Assembly (NCBI RefSeq): GCF_000821085.1
Contig: NZ_CCXR01000001.1
Location: forward strand, 2,935,001-2,999,000
From: Bacillus sp. B-jedd
Lineage (GTDB): Bacteria > Bacillota > Bacilli > Bacillales > Cytobacillaceae
Direction: 5' to 3'
DNA length: 64,000 bases
Positions 56,013 through 64,000 of this stretch are shown piece after piece (positions within the stretch are counted from its first letter, which is position 1; every line of letters begins with the position of its first letter). A program made the translations under genes and the position numbers. The notes under the pieces are model-generated. The model searched no databases. It was not told where the DNA came from and saw only the letters and a program-made list of their open reading frames with translations.

Positions 56013-57172
56013 ATGATCCCTGCGTTTTTGTCTATTCGGATGAACTGCTTTCCTATAATTTCGGAAGCCAGCATCCCTTTAATCAATTCAGGATTAAACT
56101 GACGATGGATCTGCTCAAGCAAGCAGGTGCACTTGATGAATCCGAAATAATCCATCCAAGGCGGGCAACCGATGAAGAATTAACCCTTATTCATGACCCA
56201 TCCTTTATCCAGGCTGTGAAACAGGCGGGAAACGGGATGCTTGGCAGTGATACAGCGGAAAATTACGGTTTGGGAACGGAAGATACTCCTATTTTTCCCG
56301 GAATGCATGAAGCTGGTTCAATGCTGGTGGGCGGAACACTCACAGCAGTTGATGAAGTGATGAGCGGGAAAGCCTTGCATGCCCTCCATCTTGGAGGAGG
56401 GCTGCACCATGGTTTCCGGGGGAAGGCATCCGGTTTTTGTATATATAATGATAGCTCGGTCGCTATAAAGTATCTTCAGGAAAAATACAAAGCCAGGGTT
56501 TTGTATGTCGATACCGATGCCCATCATGGAGATGGAGTCCAGTGGTCTTTTTATGACGATCCGGAAGTTTGCACGTTATCGCTCCATGAAACCGGCCGTT
56601 ATTTGTTCCCAGGTACCGGGAATATTAATGAACGCGGTCAAGGAAAGGGGTACGGTTATTCCTTCAATGTCCCTTTGGACGCATTTACAGAGGATGAATC
56701 CTGGCTTCACGCCTACTCTACAGCCTTAAATGAAGTAGCAGATTTTTTCAGGCCGGATGTCATTCTGACACAAAACGGCGCTGATGCGCATTACTTCGAT
56801 CCGCTTACACACTTATATGGAACGATGAGAATTTTCCGGGAAATACCGAGGCTTGCCCATGAAATTGCCCATCGCTACTGTGAGGGCCGTTGGATTGCGG
56901 TTGGCGGCGGAGGCTATGATATATGGAGGGTTGTTCCAAGGGCCTGGTCGCTTATTTGGATGGAGATGACCGGCAAGGGGCACGGAAACGGCAAGCTCCC
57001 GCAGTCATGGCTGGAAAGTTGGCAAAAAAACGCACCTGTGAACCTACCTGAAACATGGGAAGACCCGCCGGATATGTATAAACCAATCCCGAGGAAAGCA
57101 GAAATTACCGAAAAAAATCTACTTACACTAGATAAAGCCCTTTATCCCATTCGTACCAGCACTAATACATGA
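56009..57172 (+). CDS. acuC: protein deacetylase AcuC
   Basis: Zn-dependent histone-deacetylase-family enzyme that reactivates AcsA by removing the acetyl group. The 387 residues contain LHLGGGLHHGFRGKASGFCI (active-site His pair), YVDTDAHHGDGVQWSF with the Zn-binding Asp and His, and VILTQNGADAHYFDPLTHL with the second Asp. The ATGA overlap with acuB indicates coupled translation. It ends acuABC. Confidence 0.95.
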   Translation: MNDPCVFVYSDELLSYNFGSQHPFNQFRIKLTMDLLKQAGALDESEIIHPRRATDEELTLIHDPSFIQAVKQAGNGMLGSDTAENYGLGTEDTPIFPGMHEAGSMLVGGTLTAVDEVMSGKALHALHLGGGLHHGFRGKASGFCIYNDSSVAIKYLQEKYKARVLYVDTDAHHGDGVQWSFYDDPEVCTLSLHETGRYLFPGTGNINERGQGKGYGYSFNVPLDAFTEDESWLHAYSTALNEVADFFRPDVILTQNGADAHYFDPLTHLYGTMRIFREIPRLAHEIAHRYCEGRWIAVGGGGYDIWRVVPRAWSLIWMEMTGKGHGNGKLPQSWLESWQKNAPVNLPETWEDPPDMYKPIPRKAEITEKNLLTLDKALYPIRTSTNT

Positions 57173-57232
57173 CTCGTTCATCTTGTAAATCACTTTCCTT
57201 GGCAGCGGGCAATCCATGCCGAGGTTCATATC

Positions 57233-57262
57233 AAAAAGGCCCGGGACAAGCCCGGGCCTTTG
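57233..57262. terminator. bidirectional terminator between acuC and ccpA
   Basis: AAAGGCCCGGG and CCCGGGCCTTT form an 11-bp stem with a 5-nt loop; on the minus strand five T follow. Confidence 0.88.
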
Positions 57263-57264
57263 AT

Positions 57265-58263
57265 TTATTTTGTTGATTTGCGGGTGTCAATCCTGTGCGG
57301 CAGGACAACAATATGCTCATCCACTTTTTCTTTATTCATATATTTTGTCAGCAGTCTCATGGCAACAGCGCCGATATCATACAAAGGCTGTACCACTGTT
57401 GTCAACTGAGGGCGGACCATCAAGGAAAGCCTTGTGTTGTCAAGAGTAATTACCTCATAATCGCCGGGGATGTCAAACCCATTATCCTGCCCGCCGTGAA
57501 TGACTCCAAGAGCCATTTCATCCGAACCGACCATGATTGCGGTCGGGCGTGTCTCTAATGACATCAGCTTATGAATCGCTTCAATGCCGGAATCATATGT
57601 ATAATCCCCTTCCACAACTAGCTCTTCATTATACGAAAGACCCGCTTCTTCTAAAGCGCGTTTATAGCCCTGCAGTTCAAGTTCACTATTTTTCGGCTCA
57701 TGGAGAGGCCCGATTACATATGCAATATTTTTATGGCCCCTGTCGGTAAATTCCTTCACACTGTCGTATACAGCCTGCTCGTAGTCAATATTGACCGATG
57801 GAATTTCCCTCGTCTGCTCAATCGAACCGGCAAGCACGATAGGAACAGGGGACTTTTTAAACTCTTCAACATGATCAGAAGTAATGTTTCCACCCATGAA
57901 GACGAGCCCGTCAACCTGCTTTCCAAGCATCGTGTTCAGCAAATGAAGCTCTTTGTCTTTATTCTGGTCTGAATTACTCAGAATGATATTGTATTTATAC
58001 ATCGTCGCGATATCTTCTATTCCCCTTGCTAGTTCCGCAAAGAAAATGCTTGAAATATCGGGGATGATGACACCGACTGTCGTCGTCTTTTTGCTTGCCA
58101 GTCCCCTCGCTACCGCGTTCGGTCTGTAGCCCAGCCTATCAATCACTTCCATTACTTTTTTCCTGGTAGCAGGCTTAACATTAGGGTTACCGTTCACTAC
58201 CCTTGATACCGTTGCCATTGATACGTTCGCTTCCCTGGCAACATCATAAATTGTGATATTCAT
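57265..58263 (-). CDS. ccpA: catabolite control protein A
   Basis: LacI-family regulator that, with HPr-Ser-P, binds cre sites to control carbon catabolism. The 332 residues begin at ATG 58263 ([17 protein letters not shown]), with AAGGAG upstream; an earlier in-frame start reads into the ribosome binding site. The helix-turn-helix (about 4-24), the hinge [20 protein letters not shown] and the HPr-contacting [17 protein letters not shown] are conserved. Several predicted targets (citZ, pfkA, ackA, acsA/acuA) are in this window. It lies downstream of aroA on the same strand. Confidence 0.97.
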   Translation of the reverse strand: MNITIYDVAREANVSMATVSRVVNGNPNVKPATRKKVMEVIDRLGYRPNAVARGLASKKTTTVGVIIPDISSIFFAELARGIEDIATMYKYNIILSNSDQNKDKELHLLNTMLGKQVDGLVFMGGNITSDHVEEFKKSPVPIVLAGSIEQTREIPSVNIDYEQAVYDSVKEFTDRGHKNIAYVIGPLHEPKNSELELQGYKRALEEAGLSYNEELVVEGDYTYDSGIEAIHKLMSLETRPTAIMVGSDEMALGVIHGGQDNGFDIPGDYEVITLDNTRLSLMVRPQLTTVVQPLYDIGAVAMRLLTKYMNKEKVDEHIVVLPHRIDTRKSTK

Positions 58264-58297
58264 CCACCAAACACTCCTTAAAAACAAGCCATTTTAT

Positions 58298-58316
58298 TTA
58301 TTTTGCTGCAAAATAA
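58298..58316. promoter_or_regulatory. 19-bp palindrome in the ccpA leader
   Basis: TTATTTTGC and GCAAAATAA are perfect arms around one T, 35 nt before the ccpA start codon. It could be an operator; no T-run follows on the minus strand, so it is not a terminator. Confidence 0.45.
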
Positions 58317-58425
58317 CACTTACTACTCATTTTGCTTGTGAGTCCGTAAACATACTTATTGATTTTAATCATACGACAAGCGGAGAAAAGCTGCAATTAT
58401 TCGGACATAAAGAACCATCAGAAAT

Positions 58426-58450
58426 GCCTTCTGTTCCTGGAACAGAAGGC
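58426..58450. other. 25-bp perfect palindrome between aroA and ccpA
   Basis: GCCTTCTGTTCC and GGAACAGAAGGC around one T, 14 nt after the aroA stop. As RNA it is a strong hairpin, but no U-run follows, so it may terminate poorly, protect the aroA mRNA end, or bind a protein. Confidence 0.5.
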
Positions 58451-58463
58451 AAGGACAACAAAA

Positions 58464-59534
58464 TTATGAACGGACAAAGCTGGAAACAGTAATTTCGTTA
58501 AGGAACTGGTCAAATTGCTCTAGATTCATCTGCTGGGCAGAATCGGAAAGAGCGACAGCCGGATCAGGATGGACCTCAGCCATGACTCCATCGGCTCCAA
58601 TCGCAAGCGCAGCTTTCGCGGCCGGGATGAGAAGATCTCTTCTACCAGTTGAGTGTGTCACATCTACCATGACAGGAAGATGGGTTTCCTGTTTAAGGAT
58701 AGGAACAGCTGTTATGTCCAATGTATTCCTTGTTGCTTTTTCATACGTTCTGATTCCACGTTCGCAAAGAATGATATTCCCGTTCCCCTGCGACATGATG
58801 TATTCTGCAGCATTGATGAATTCCTCGATTGTGGCTGCAATGCCCCTCTTTAACAAAATAGGCTTGCTCGCCTGACCAGCAGCCTTTAGCAATTCAAAGT
58901 TCTGCATGTTTCTTGCTCCAATTTGAATTACATCAAGATATTGTTCGGCCATTTCAATGTCGGCGGGATTGACGATTTCACTGATTACCGCCAAATTGTA
59001 CTCCTGGGCAACTTTCTTTAAAATTTTCAAGCCTTCCACGCCAAGCCCTTGGAAATCATAAGGAGATGTACGCGGTTTGTAGGCGCCGCCACGCAAGAGC
59101 TTCAGCCCCTTTTGCTGCATATGCCTCGCTACTTCAGCCACTTGTTCATAGGACTCGACAGCGCATGGGCCAAATACGAAATGCGGCATGCCGTCCCCTA
59201 TTTTTTCGCCGTTTACCTCGACGATTGTATTTTCAGGATGTTTTTTCCTTGAAACAAGCAGAGCTTTGCTGTGATCATCTTTTTGCAATTCCAGGCTTGC
59301 TTTGAAAATCTCCTTAAAAATATGTTCAATCGTGGAGTCTTCAAACGGCCCTTCATTTTTCTGTTTAATAATATCGAGCATCTTTCTTTCACGGACAGGA
59401 TCGAATCGGTAAACTCCCTGATTTTCTTTTACCCGGCCGATTTCCTGTGCAAGCCTTCCGCGCTCATTAATAATATTCAGCAGTTCCATGTTCAGTTCAT
59501 CAATACGGGAGCGCAGTTTTTCTAATTCATTCAT
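58464..59534 (-). CDS. aroA: bifunctional DAHP synthase / chorismate mutase
   Basis: First enzyme of the aromatic pathway fused to chorismate mutase. The 356 residues have an N-terminal chorismate-mutase helix domain (about 1-88, [20 protein letters not shown]) and a DAHP synthase domain (about 95-350) with [33 protein letters not shown] and [10 protein letters not shown]. The mutase domain acts as the sensor for feedback inhibition in this type. AAAGGATG precedes the ATG. It is upstream of ccpA, as in B. subtilis. Confidence 0.96.
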   Translation of the reverse strand: MNELEKLRSRIDELNMELLNIINERGRLAQEIGRVKENQGVYRFDPVRERKMLDIIKQKNEGPFEDSTIEHIFKEIFKASLELQKDDHSKALLVSRKKHPENTIVEVNGEKIGDGMPHFVFGPCAVESYEQVAEVARHMQQKGLKLLRGGAYKPRTSPYDFQGLGVEGLKILKKVAQEYNLAVISEIVNPADIEMAEQYLDVIQIGARNMQNFELLKAAGQASKPILLKRGIAATIEEFINAAEYIMSQGNGNIILCERGIRTYEKATRNTLDITAVPILKQETHLPVMVDVTHSTGRRDLLIPAAKAALAIGADGVMAEVHPDPAVALSDSAQQMNLEQFDQFLNEITVSSFVRS

Positions 59535-59768
59535 TCTTTTCCATCCTTTCCCAATCAGGCTTACCCGCCTGGCGTCTGTGGCTCTTTTGCTGATTTTTTG
59601 CCCAGGAAGCAGGCTTCTTGCCGCTTCTCTCTATAATAGGGTTTATTATACTTTATTGCGAAAACTTTGTCACCCTATTTTCTTTAATAATTAAACGCTT
59701 TTAAGCACTAAAGCAAAAAGAAGATTATTTACTATATATTAATCTGCAACACAAAGTGGAACAAAAAT

Positions 59769-59798
59769 TAAAAAGGCTTCTCAAAAAGAGAGCCTTTT
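59769..59798 (-). terminator. terminator of ytxJ
   Basis: AAAAGGCT(T)CTC and GAG(A)GCCTTTT pair around five A; T-runs occur on both sides. Confidence 0.75.
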
Positions 59799-60120
59799 AA
59801 CTTGATACAGCTTCATTTAATGAACGCTTTGTAATTTTCCAGTGTGAGGCATTCCAAACAGGCTTTCCGTCTACGAACAGAATGGCCTGAGGCGATTCAT
59901 GCTGAATCCCGTACGTTTCGGCGATATAATTCGAGAGCGGCCGGGATTCCTGTACAATCAACATCCACGCCGGAACTTCTTCCTGCCCCGCAAAGTCGCC
60001 GTACTCTTCGAAAGCGGCATGTGAGATCGGGCATGTACTGCTATGCTTCAAAATCATAACTTTCTTTTCTTCTGTTATTATTTTTTCAAGCTGCTCAATT
60101 GATTCAAGCGTGTTGATCAT
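59797..60120 (-). CDS. ytxJ: monothiol bacilliredoxin YtxJ
   Basis: Thioredoxin-fold protein proposed to remove bacillithiol from mixed disulfides. The 107 residues begin at ATG 60120 (MINTLESIEQ), downstream of AAGGAG; an earlier in-frame start at 60162 overlaps the ytxH terminator. The redox motif is TCPISH, about residue 29, with a single Cys, as in the DUF2847/YtxJ family. It is third in the ytxG-ytxH-ytxJ cluster but separated from ytxH by a hairpin. Confidence 0.92.
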   Translation of the reverse strand: MINTLESIEQLEKIITEEKKVMILKHSSTCPISHAAFEEYGDFAGQEEVPAWMLIVQESRPLSNYIAETYGIQHESPQAILFVDGKPVWNASHWKITKRSLNEAVSS

Positions 60121-60159
60121 TTGGACTAATCTCTCCTTACTGTATTTTACTGCTAAACG

Positions 60160-60193
60160 CAAAACGGTGAAGCAATCGTATCACTTCACCGCT
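60160..60193 (-). terminator. hairpin between ytxH and ytxJ, likely partial terminator
   Basis: Minus strand: CGGTGAAG and CTTCACCG pair around 11 nt and are followed by TTTTGCG. Confidence 0.65.
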
Positions 60194-60225
60194 TCTCCGC
60201 GCAAATTATTGGCTCGGAAGAACCA

Positions 60226-60717
60226 TTAGCTATTGTATTTGCTTTCTTCCTCATCTAACGTGTCTTTGATGTCCTCAAGCTTCTCCCGGACTTCTGCATC
60301 ATCGGCAAGCGTCAATTCCTCAAATGGCTTGTTGGACGTTTCCAGAGGGATGTATTCCGTTTCTTCCCCCACCGCATCCGCTCCTTGCCCATCCTCATTT
60401 GCCGAAGTGCCTTTCACCTTCTCCATCAGGTTCGAAGTTTGCTGGGTGACCGCTTGAGTAAGAGAAGAGGTCTTTTCTTTTGTCATACTTGTAAGTTCAT
60501 TCGTTTTCTCCATCATGGTGTCCTTCATCTGGGCTGTTCTTTCTTTCAGGGCCACTGCCTGCCCAGATACGGTTTCCCGCATTTCACGTCCCGATTTCGG
60601 TGCCAGGAAGAGTGCTGCGGCGGCGCCAATCAAACCTCCGATAACAGCGCCTGTCACAAAATCCTTTGACGTCACATTCCGATCCTCATAATCCCTCATA
60701 TCATTGTCTCTTGCCAT
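60226..60717 (-). CDS. ytxH: YtxH family general stress protein
   Basis: A 163-residue protein with one membrane or amphipathic segment (about 20-40, FVTGAVIGGLIGAAAALFLA) followed by PKSGREMRE, the hallmark of the YtxH domain. A helical, coiled-coil-like middle (about 45-100) and a very acidic tail follow. Members are general stress proteins of unknown mechanism. It is preceded by ytxG (17 nt) and shares its sigma-B-like promoter. Confidence 0.9.
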   Translation of the reverse strand: MARDNDMRDYEDRNVTSKDFVTGAVIGGLIGAAAALFLAPKSGREMRETVSGQAVALKERTAQMKDTMMEKTNELTSMTKEKTSSLTQAVTQQTSNLMEKVKGTSANEDGQGADAVGEETEYIPLETSNKPFEELTLADDAEVREKLEDIKDTLDEEESKYNS

Positions 60718-60734
60718 GACAAATAGCCTCCTTA

Positions 60735-61211
60735 TTATAATTTAGCCCTTTGGTTCTTGGGCTCGATTAATTCCCGCTTTACATCAGCCGCGGCTGCAGC
60801 CTGCTTCCTTGCATTCCATTTATCCTTCAATTCGAGAAGCACATTGCTCCATTGGACAATCTGGGAAATTTTTTCTTTGTTCTGGTCAATCTGCCTGTCA
60901 ACCGACCCAACAATCGTCTGTACGGAATTATTGAATTTGTTGACAGACTCCCCTACTCCCTTGACTGCGTCCACCACCGTATTCAGGCTTTCCGATTTCC
61001 TGTGTATATCATCCGCAAGTGCATTCGTTTTATGCAAAAGCACTGCTGTCTCCTTCGTGACGCCATCAAGCTGCCCTTCAAGCCCCACAAGAGTCTTTGA
61101 AACACTTTCGAGAGTAATCTGGAGTGATTTCAATGTTTTCGATAAGTATATTACCAATACGAGAAACGCAATGGCGATCACTGCCACACTTAAATAAAGA
61201 ATAATTTCCAT
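60735..61211 (-). CDS. ytxG: DUF948 general stress protein YtxG
   Basis: A 158-residue protein with one N-terminal membrane helix (about 4-24) and a long helical region (about 25-135, [20 protein letters not shown]) typical of DUF948. It probably works with YtxH at the membrane; the mechanism is unknown. GGAGGTG precedes the ATG. It is the first gene of ytxGH(J), behind a clear sigma-B-like promoter. Confidence 0.9.
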   Translation of the reverse strand: MEIILYLSVAVIAIAFLVLVIYLSKTLKSLQITLESVSKTLVGLEGQLDGVTKETAVLLHKTNALADDIHRKSESLNTVVDAVKGVGESVNKFNNSVQTIVGSVDRQIDQNKEKISQIVQWSNVLLELKDKWNARKQAAAAADVKRELIEPKNQRAKL

Positions 61212-61242
61212 ATGTTACACCTCCATTTATCTACACTTACTT

Positions 61243-61267
61243 TTACCCGTACCCCTTCTCAATAAAC
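61243..61267 (-). promoter_or_regulatory. sigma-B promoter of ytxGH
   Basis: Minus strand: GTTTAT (61267-61262), a 13-nt spacer and GGGTAA (61248-61243), against GTTTAA / GGGTAT. In B. subtilis this operon belongs to the general stress regulon. Confidence 0.75.
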
Positions 61268-61395
61268 AGGCACCTTTAATATTATTTCCATAAAACTATT
61301 TTATTTCCTTCTTAATTTCAGGAAATGTTTTCGGCAAAAAAAGACCATTTAATCAACATTCTTATTCGTTTCGGTTAAACTAAAAGAGATTGTTT

Positions 61396-61485
61396 TTGAT
61401 TTTTGCTAAAGGCACTTCACTTTCCACGGGACTGCATTTGCTACTGCATCCCACCGGAGTCTGCGTGCCTTCCGATCCAATCAAC
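61396..61485. repeat. intergenic palindromic repeat, copy C (internally deleted)
   Basis: About 90 bp. The left side TTGATTTTTGCTAAAGGCAC...CTTTCCACGGG and the right side CACCGGAGTCTGCGTGCC...CCGATCCAATCAAC align with the two arms of the copy at 21283-21412 in the same orientation; the middle (GAGCCTCCTCGG...GGGGTCTCC) is missing and replaced by a short ACTGCAT loop. It ends 44 nt before the M29 aminopeptidase start. Confidence 0.65.
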
Positions 61486-61529
61486 TTTGCTTATTTTTTT
61501 CAAAAATCAATTAAAATGGAGGCACTGAA

Positions 61530-62645
61530 ATGAAGAATCCACGTATTTCAACGTTAGCTAAGAATTTGATCAATTATTCGGTACAACTGCAAAAGGGCGA
61601 AAAAGTACTAATCGAGAACTTCGGGCTTCAGCGTGAACTTGTGGCGGCGCTTGTTAAGGAAGCGTACGAGGCCGGAGGATATCCATTTGTCCTATTAAAG
61701 GACCATCAAGTTGACCGCGCCTTGCTGATGGGAGCCAAGGAGGAACAATATTCAATGATGGCGGATTTTGAAGCGGCTGTCATGAAAGAGATGGATGGTT
61801 ATATAGGTCTTCGTTCTGGCGATAACATTAACGAACATGCAGATGTCCCCGATGATAAGATGAAAATACACGGAAAGACCATCGGCAAGAAGGTCCATCG
61901 TGATATCAGGGTGCCAAAGACGAAATGGGTTGTCCTTCGCTACCCGACTTCTTCGATGGCCCAGCTTGCAAAAATGAGCACAGAGGCGTTTGAAGATTTT
62001 TATTTTGACGTATGCAACCTTGATTACAGCAAAATGGATTCAGCCATGGACAGCCTTGTCAACTTGATGGACAAAACAGATAAAGTGCGGATTACCGGTC
62101 CCGGAACCGACCTCTCCTTCTCAATCAAGGACATTCCCGCCATCAAGTGCGCCGGCCGGCTGAATATTCCTGATGGCGAGGTTTATACGGCCCCTGTCCG
62201 TGATTCTGTAAACGGAGTAATTACCTACAATACACCTTCGCCTTACCAGGGCTTTACTTTCGAAAATGTGAAGCTAACATTCAAGGACGGGAAGATTGTA
62301 GGAGCGGAATCGAATGACTCCGACCGGATCAACAAGGTGTTTGACACAGATGAAGGCGCCCGTTACATCGGCGAATTTGCGATTGGGGTCAATCCGTATA
62401 TCCAGCATCCGATGCAGGATATTTTGTTTGACGAAAAAATAGATGGAAGCTTCCACTTCACCCCTGGTCAGTGTTATGATGACGCGTTCAATGGCAACCA
62501 TTCAAACATCCACTGGGATATGGTCAATATCCAGCGTCCTGAATACGGCGGCGGTGAAATATATTTTGATGACGTCCTCATCCGCAAGGACGGGAAGTTT
62601 GTCGTGCCGGAGCTAGAAAAATTAAACCCTGAAAACCTAAAGTAA
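61530..62645 (+). CDS. M29 family aminopeptidase
   Basis: Metallo-aminopeptidase of the AmpS/thermophilic type, 371 residues. The N-terminal domain has VQLQKGEKVLIENFG; the C-terminal catalytic half holds candidate metal ligands: Glu in NIPDGEVYTAP, Glu in ARYIGEFAIG, His in SFHFTPGQCYDDA and the His/Asp pair in NIHWDMV. GGAGGCA lies 7 nt before the ATG. An aminopeptidase occurs at this place, next to ytxG, in B. subtilis (AmpS), but this protein is shorter, so orthology is uncertain. Confidence 0.9.
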   Translation: MKNPRISTLAKNLINYSVQLQKGEKVLIENFGLQRELVAALVKEAYEAGGYPFVLLKDHQVDRALLMGAKEEQYSMMADFEAAVMKEMDGYIGLRSGDNINEHADVPDDKMKIHGKTIGKKVHRDIRVPKTKWVVLRYPTSSMAQLAKMSTEAFEDFYFDVCNLDYSKMDSAMDSLVNLMDKTDKVRITGPGTDLSFSIKDIPAIKCAGRLNIPDGEVYTAPVRDSVNGVITYNTPSPYQGFTFENVKLTFKDGKIVGAESNDSDRINKVFDTDEGARYIGEFAIGVNPYIQHPMQDILFDEKIDGSFHFTPGQCYDDAFNGNHSNIHWDMVNIQRPEYGGGEIYFDDVLIRKDGKFVVPELEKLNPENLK

Positions 62646-62672
62646 ATTTCAATACTCGAGTAGAGCCACATA

Positions 62673-62706
62673 GCAAAAGGATGCAGGTCCCGCCTGCATC
62701 CTTTTC
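62673..62706. terminator. bidirectional terminator between the M29 aminopeptidase gene and murC
   Basis: AAAAGGATGCAGG and CCTGCATCCTTTT form a 13-bp stem with a 5-nt loop. Confidence 0.9.
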
Positions 62707-62709
62707 CAT

Positions 62710-64000
62710 TTACGCGCTATATGCTTTTTCGTATGCTTCCTGGAATTTTTGGATATCACCAGCGCCCATGAAAATAATGACGCTTCCCTGGTGGCCCTGG
62801 AGGATTTTTGTACTCTCCTCTGAAATTACTTCCGCACCGCCAATCTTCTCTTCCAAATCCTTAATTGTCAGTTTTCCATGGTTTTCACGTGCTGACCCGA
62901 AAATGTCGCAAAGATAAACTTTATCCGCTTTACTCAGACTGTCAGCGAATTCCTGTAGAAATGCCTGTGTCCTTGTGAACGTATGCGGCTGGAAAACAGC
63001 GACAATTTCTCTGTGAGGATATTTTTGTCTGGCCGCATCCAGGGTTGCCTTGATTTCGGTCGGATGGTGCGCATAGTCATCGATAACTGTCTGGTCGCCC
63101 AACTGTTTTTCAGAGAATCTGCGCTTAACCCCTTCGAAACTCAGCAATTGCTCCTTCACAATCTGGACATCGATCCCTTCATAATGGCACAAGGCAATGA
63201 CAGACAGCGAATTCAGGATATTGTGATCCCCGTAGGTAGGGATTGAAAAAGTATCAAAGTAAGTATTCCGGACAAAAACATCAAAAGTTGTCCCATCCGG
63301 GCTCTTGTTTATATTTCTTGCCTGGAAGTCATTGTCTTCTCCAAAGCCATAGAATAGGACAGGAACTTTTGCTTGTATTTTTTGGAGCTGTTCATCATCC
63401 CCGCAAGCAAAAATCCCTTTTTTGACCTGAAGTGCCATTTCCTGAAACGCGGAAAAGACATCTTCAATATTTGCGAAATAATCAGGATGGTCGAAATCAA
63501 TATTCGTCATGATTGCATAATCCGGAAAGTATGAGAGGAAATGCCTTCTGTACTCACATGCTTCAAATACAAAATAGGCGGCATCCTTTTCACCTTTCCC
63601 AGTCCCATCACCAATCAGATAAGAGGTAGGCTTAGCCCCTTTCATGACATGCGCCAGCAGTCCGGTTGTCGATGTCTTCCCATGAGCGCCGGTAATTCCC
63701 ACACTTATAAAGTTTTGCATAAATTCGCCTAAAAATCTGTGGTAGCGGATGACTTGCAACCCTATCCTCAATGCTTCCTGGATTTCCTCATGCGTGTCAG
63801 GAAAGGCATTGCCGGCAATGACAACCATGCCTGGTTTAATATTTTCTTTTTGAAATGGAAGGATCTTTATTCCAGCTTGTTCAAGAGCCTGTTGGGTAAA
63901 AAATCGCTTTTCGACATCGGAGCCCTGCACTTCGAAATGCATATCATGGAGTACATGTGCAAGTGCACTCATTCCGGATCCCTTGATCCCCACCAAATGG
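62710..64000 (-). CDS. murC: UDP-N-acetylmuramate--L-alanine ligase, N-terminus cut by window edge
   Basis: Adds L-alanine to UDP-MurNAc, the first amino-acid step of peptidoglycan precursor synthesis. The frame reads [20 protein letters not shown] up to base 64000; relatives begin about five residues earlier, so only the first few codons are missing. The Rossmann glycine loop is at the N-terminus, the P-loop is [19 protein letters not shown], and [22 protein letters not shown] and [10 protein letters not shown] are Mur ligase motifs. It converges on the aminopeptidase gene. Confidence 0.96.
   Translation of the reverse strand, partial: HLVGIKGSGMSALAHVLHDMHFEVQGSDVEKRFFTQQALEQAGIKILPFQKENIKPGMVVIAGNAFPDTHEEIQEALRIGLQVIRYHRFLGEFMQNFISVGITGAHGKTSTTGLLAHVMKGAKPTSYLIGDGTGKGEKDAAYFVFEACEYRRHFLSYFPDYAIMTNIDFDHPDYFANIEDVFSAFQEMALQVKKGIFACGDDEQLQKIQAKVPVLFYGFGEDNDFQARNINKSPDGTTFDVFVRNTYFDTFSIPTYGDHNILNSLSVIALCHYEGIDVQIVKEQLLSFEGVKRRFSEKQLGDQTVIDDYAHHPTEIKATLDAARQKYPHREIVAVFQPHTFTRTQAFLQEFADSLSKADKVYLCDIFGSARENHGKLTIKDLEEKIGGAEVISEESTKILQGHQGSVIIFMGAGDIQKFQEAYEKAYSA

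Noticed and set aside
59689..59702. TTAAACGCTTTTAA upstream of aroA as a cre site.
   Set aside because: Only about 11 of 14 positions fit, without the outer TG/CA bases, and aroA is not an obvious CcpA target.

Overview
The window is chromosomal DNA from an endospore-forming member of the Bacillaceae. Evidence for this: an alpha/beta small acid-soluble spore protein, several sporulation membrane proteins (YtvI, YtrH, YtrI, YtfJ), CcpA with many cre-like sites, a T-box in front of tyrS, EzrA and RefZ, strong AGGAGG-type ribosome binding sites, and a gene order that closely follows the citZ-icd-mdh to murC segment of Bacillus subtilis as I remember it. Base composition is moderate and the protein divergence suggests a genus other than B. 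subtilis itself. I see no prophage, transposase, CRISPR array, rRNA or tRNA.

Layout. 1-3.4 kb: the TCA operon citZ-icd-mdh on the minus strand (mdh cut by the window edge), with a near-consensus promoter and an overlapping cre. 3.4-8.5 kb: ytwI, ytvI, fxsA, then pfkA-pyk. 8.7-16.1 kb: malic enzyme ytsJ, an FCD-type GntR regulator, accD-accA and dnaE. 16.3-20.3 kb: ytrHI, nrnA, ytpI, ytoI. 20.4-31 kb: accessory metabolism (ytkL, a Xaa-Pro peptidase, ald, a universal stress protein, moaB, an EcsC protein, ackA, ytxK, tpx, a glyoxalase-like protein) with two copies of an intergenic palindromic repeat. 31-42.3 kb: ytfJ, ytfI, yteJ, sppA, nadK, rarD, ytcJ, ytcI, sspA, thiI, nifZ. 42.4-49.6 kb: ezrA, refZ, ytsP, a methionine gamma-lyase, rpsD, tyrS. 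50-64 kb: a class A penicillin-binding protein, the divergent acsA / acuABC pair, ccpA, aroA, ytxJHG, an M29 aminopeptidase and murC (cut by the right edge).

How the genes work together. Most of the block is central carbon flow around pyruvate and acetyl-CoA: glycolysis (pfkA, pyk), the pyruvate/malate node (ytsJ), overflow (ackA), acetate activation (acsA with its AcuABC acetylation switch), the TCA entry (citZ, icd, mdh) and fatty-acid commitment (accDA). CcpA lies in the same window, and cre-like sites precede citZ, pfkA, ackA, the methionine gamma-lyase gene, and the acsA/acuA divergence.

The most interesting signals are regulatory. (1) Two nearly identical 16-bp sites, CCGGTGGTCAGACCAC and CCGGTGGCCAGACCAC, lie in front of ytsJ-gntR and of accDA. 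They have the TGGTNNNACCA form expected for FadR/PdhR-type regulators, and a gene for such a regulator lies between them, which suggests an undescribed local switch linking NADPH supply to malonyl-CoA synthesis. (2) A palindromic repeat occurs three times, each time just upstream of a plus-strand gene; two of those genes encode aminopeptidases, and one copy carries a structured insert of about 258 bp. Nearly everything else is conserved core genome.
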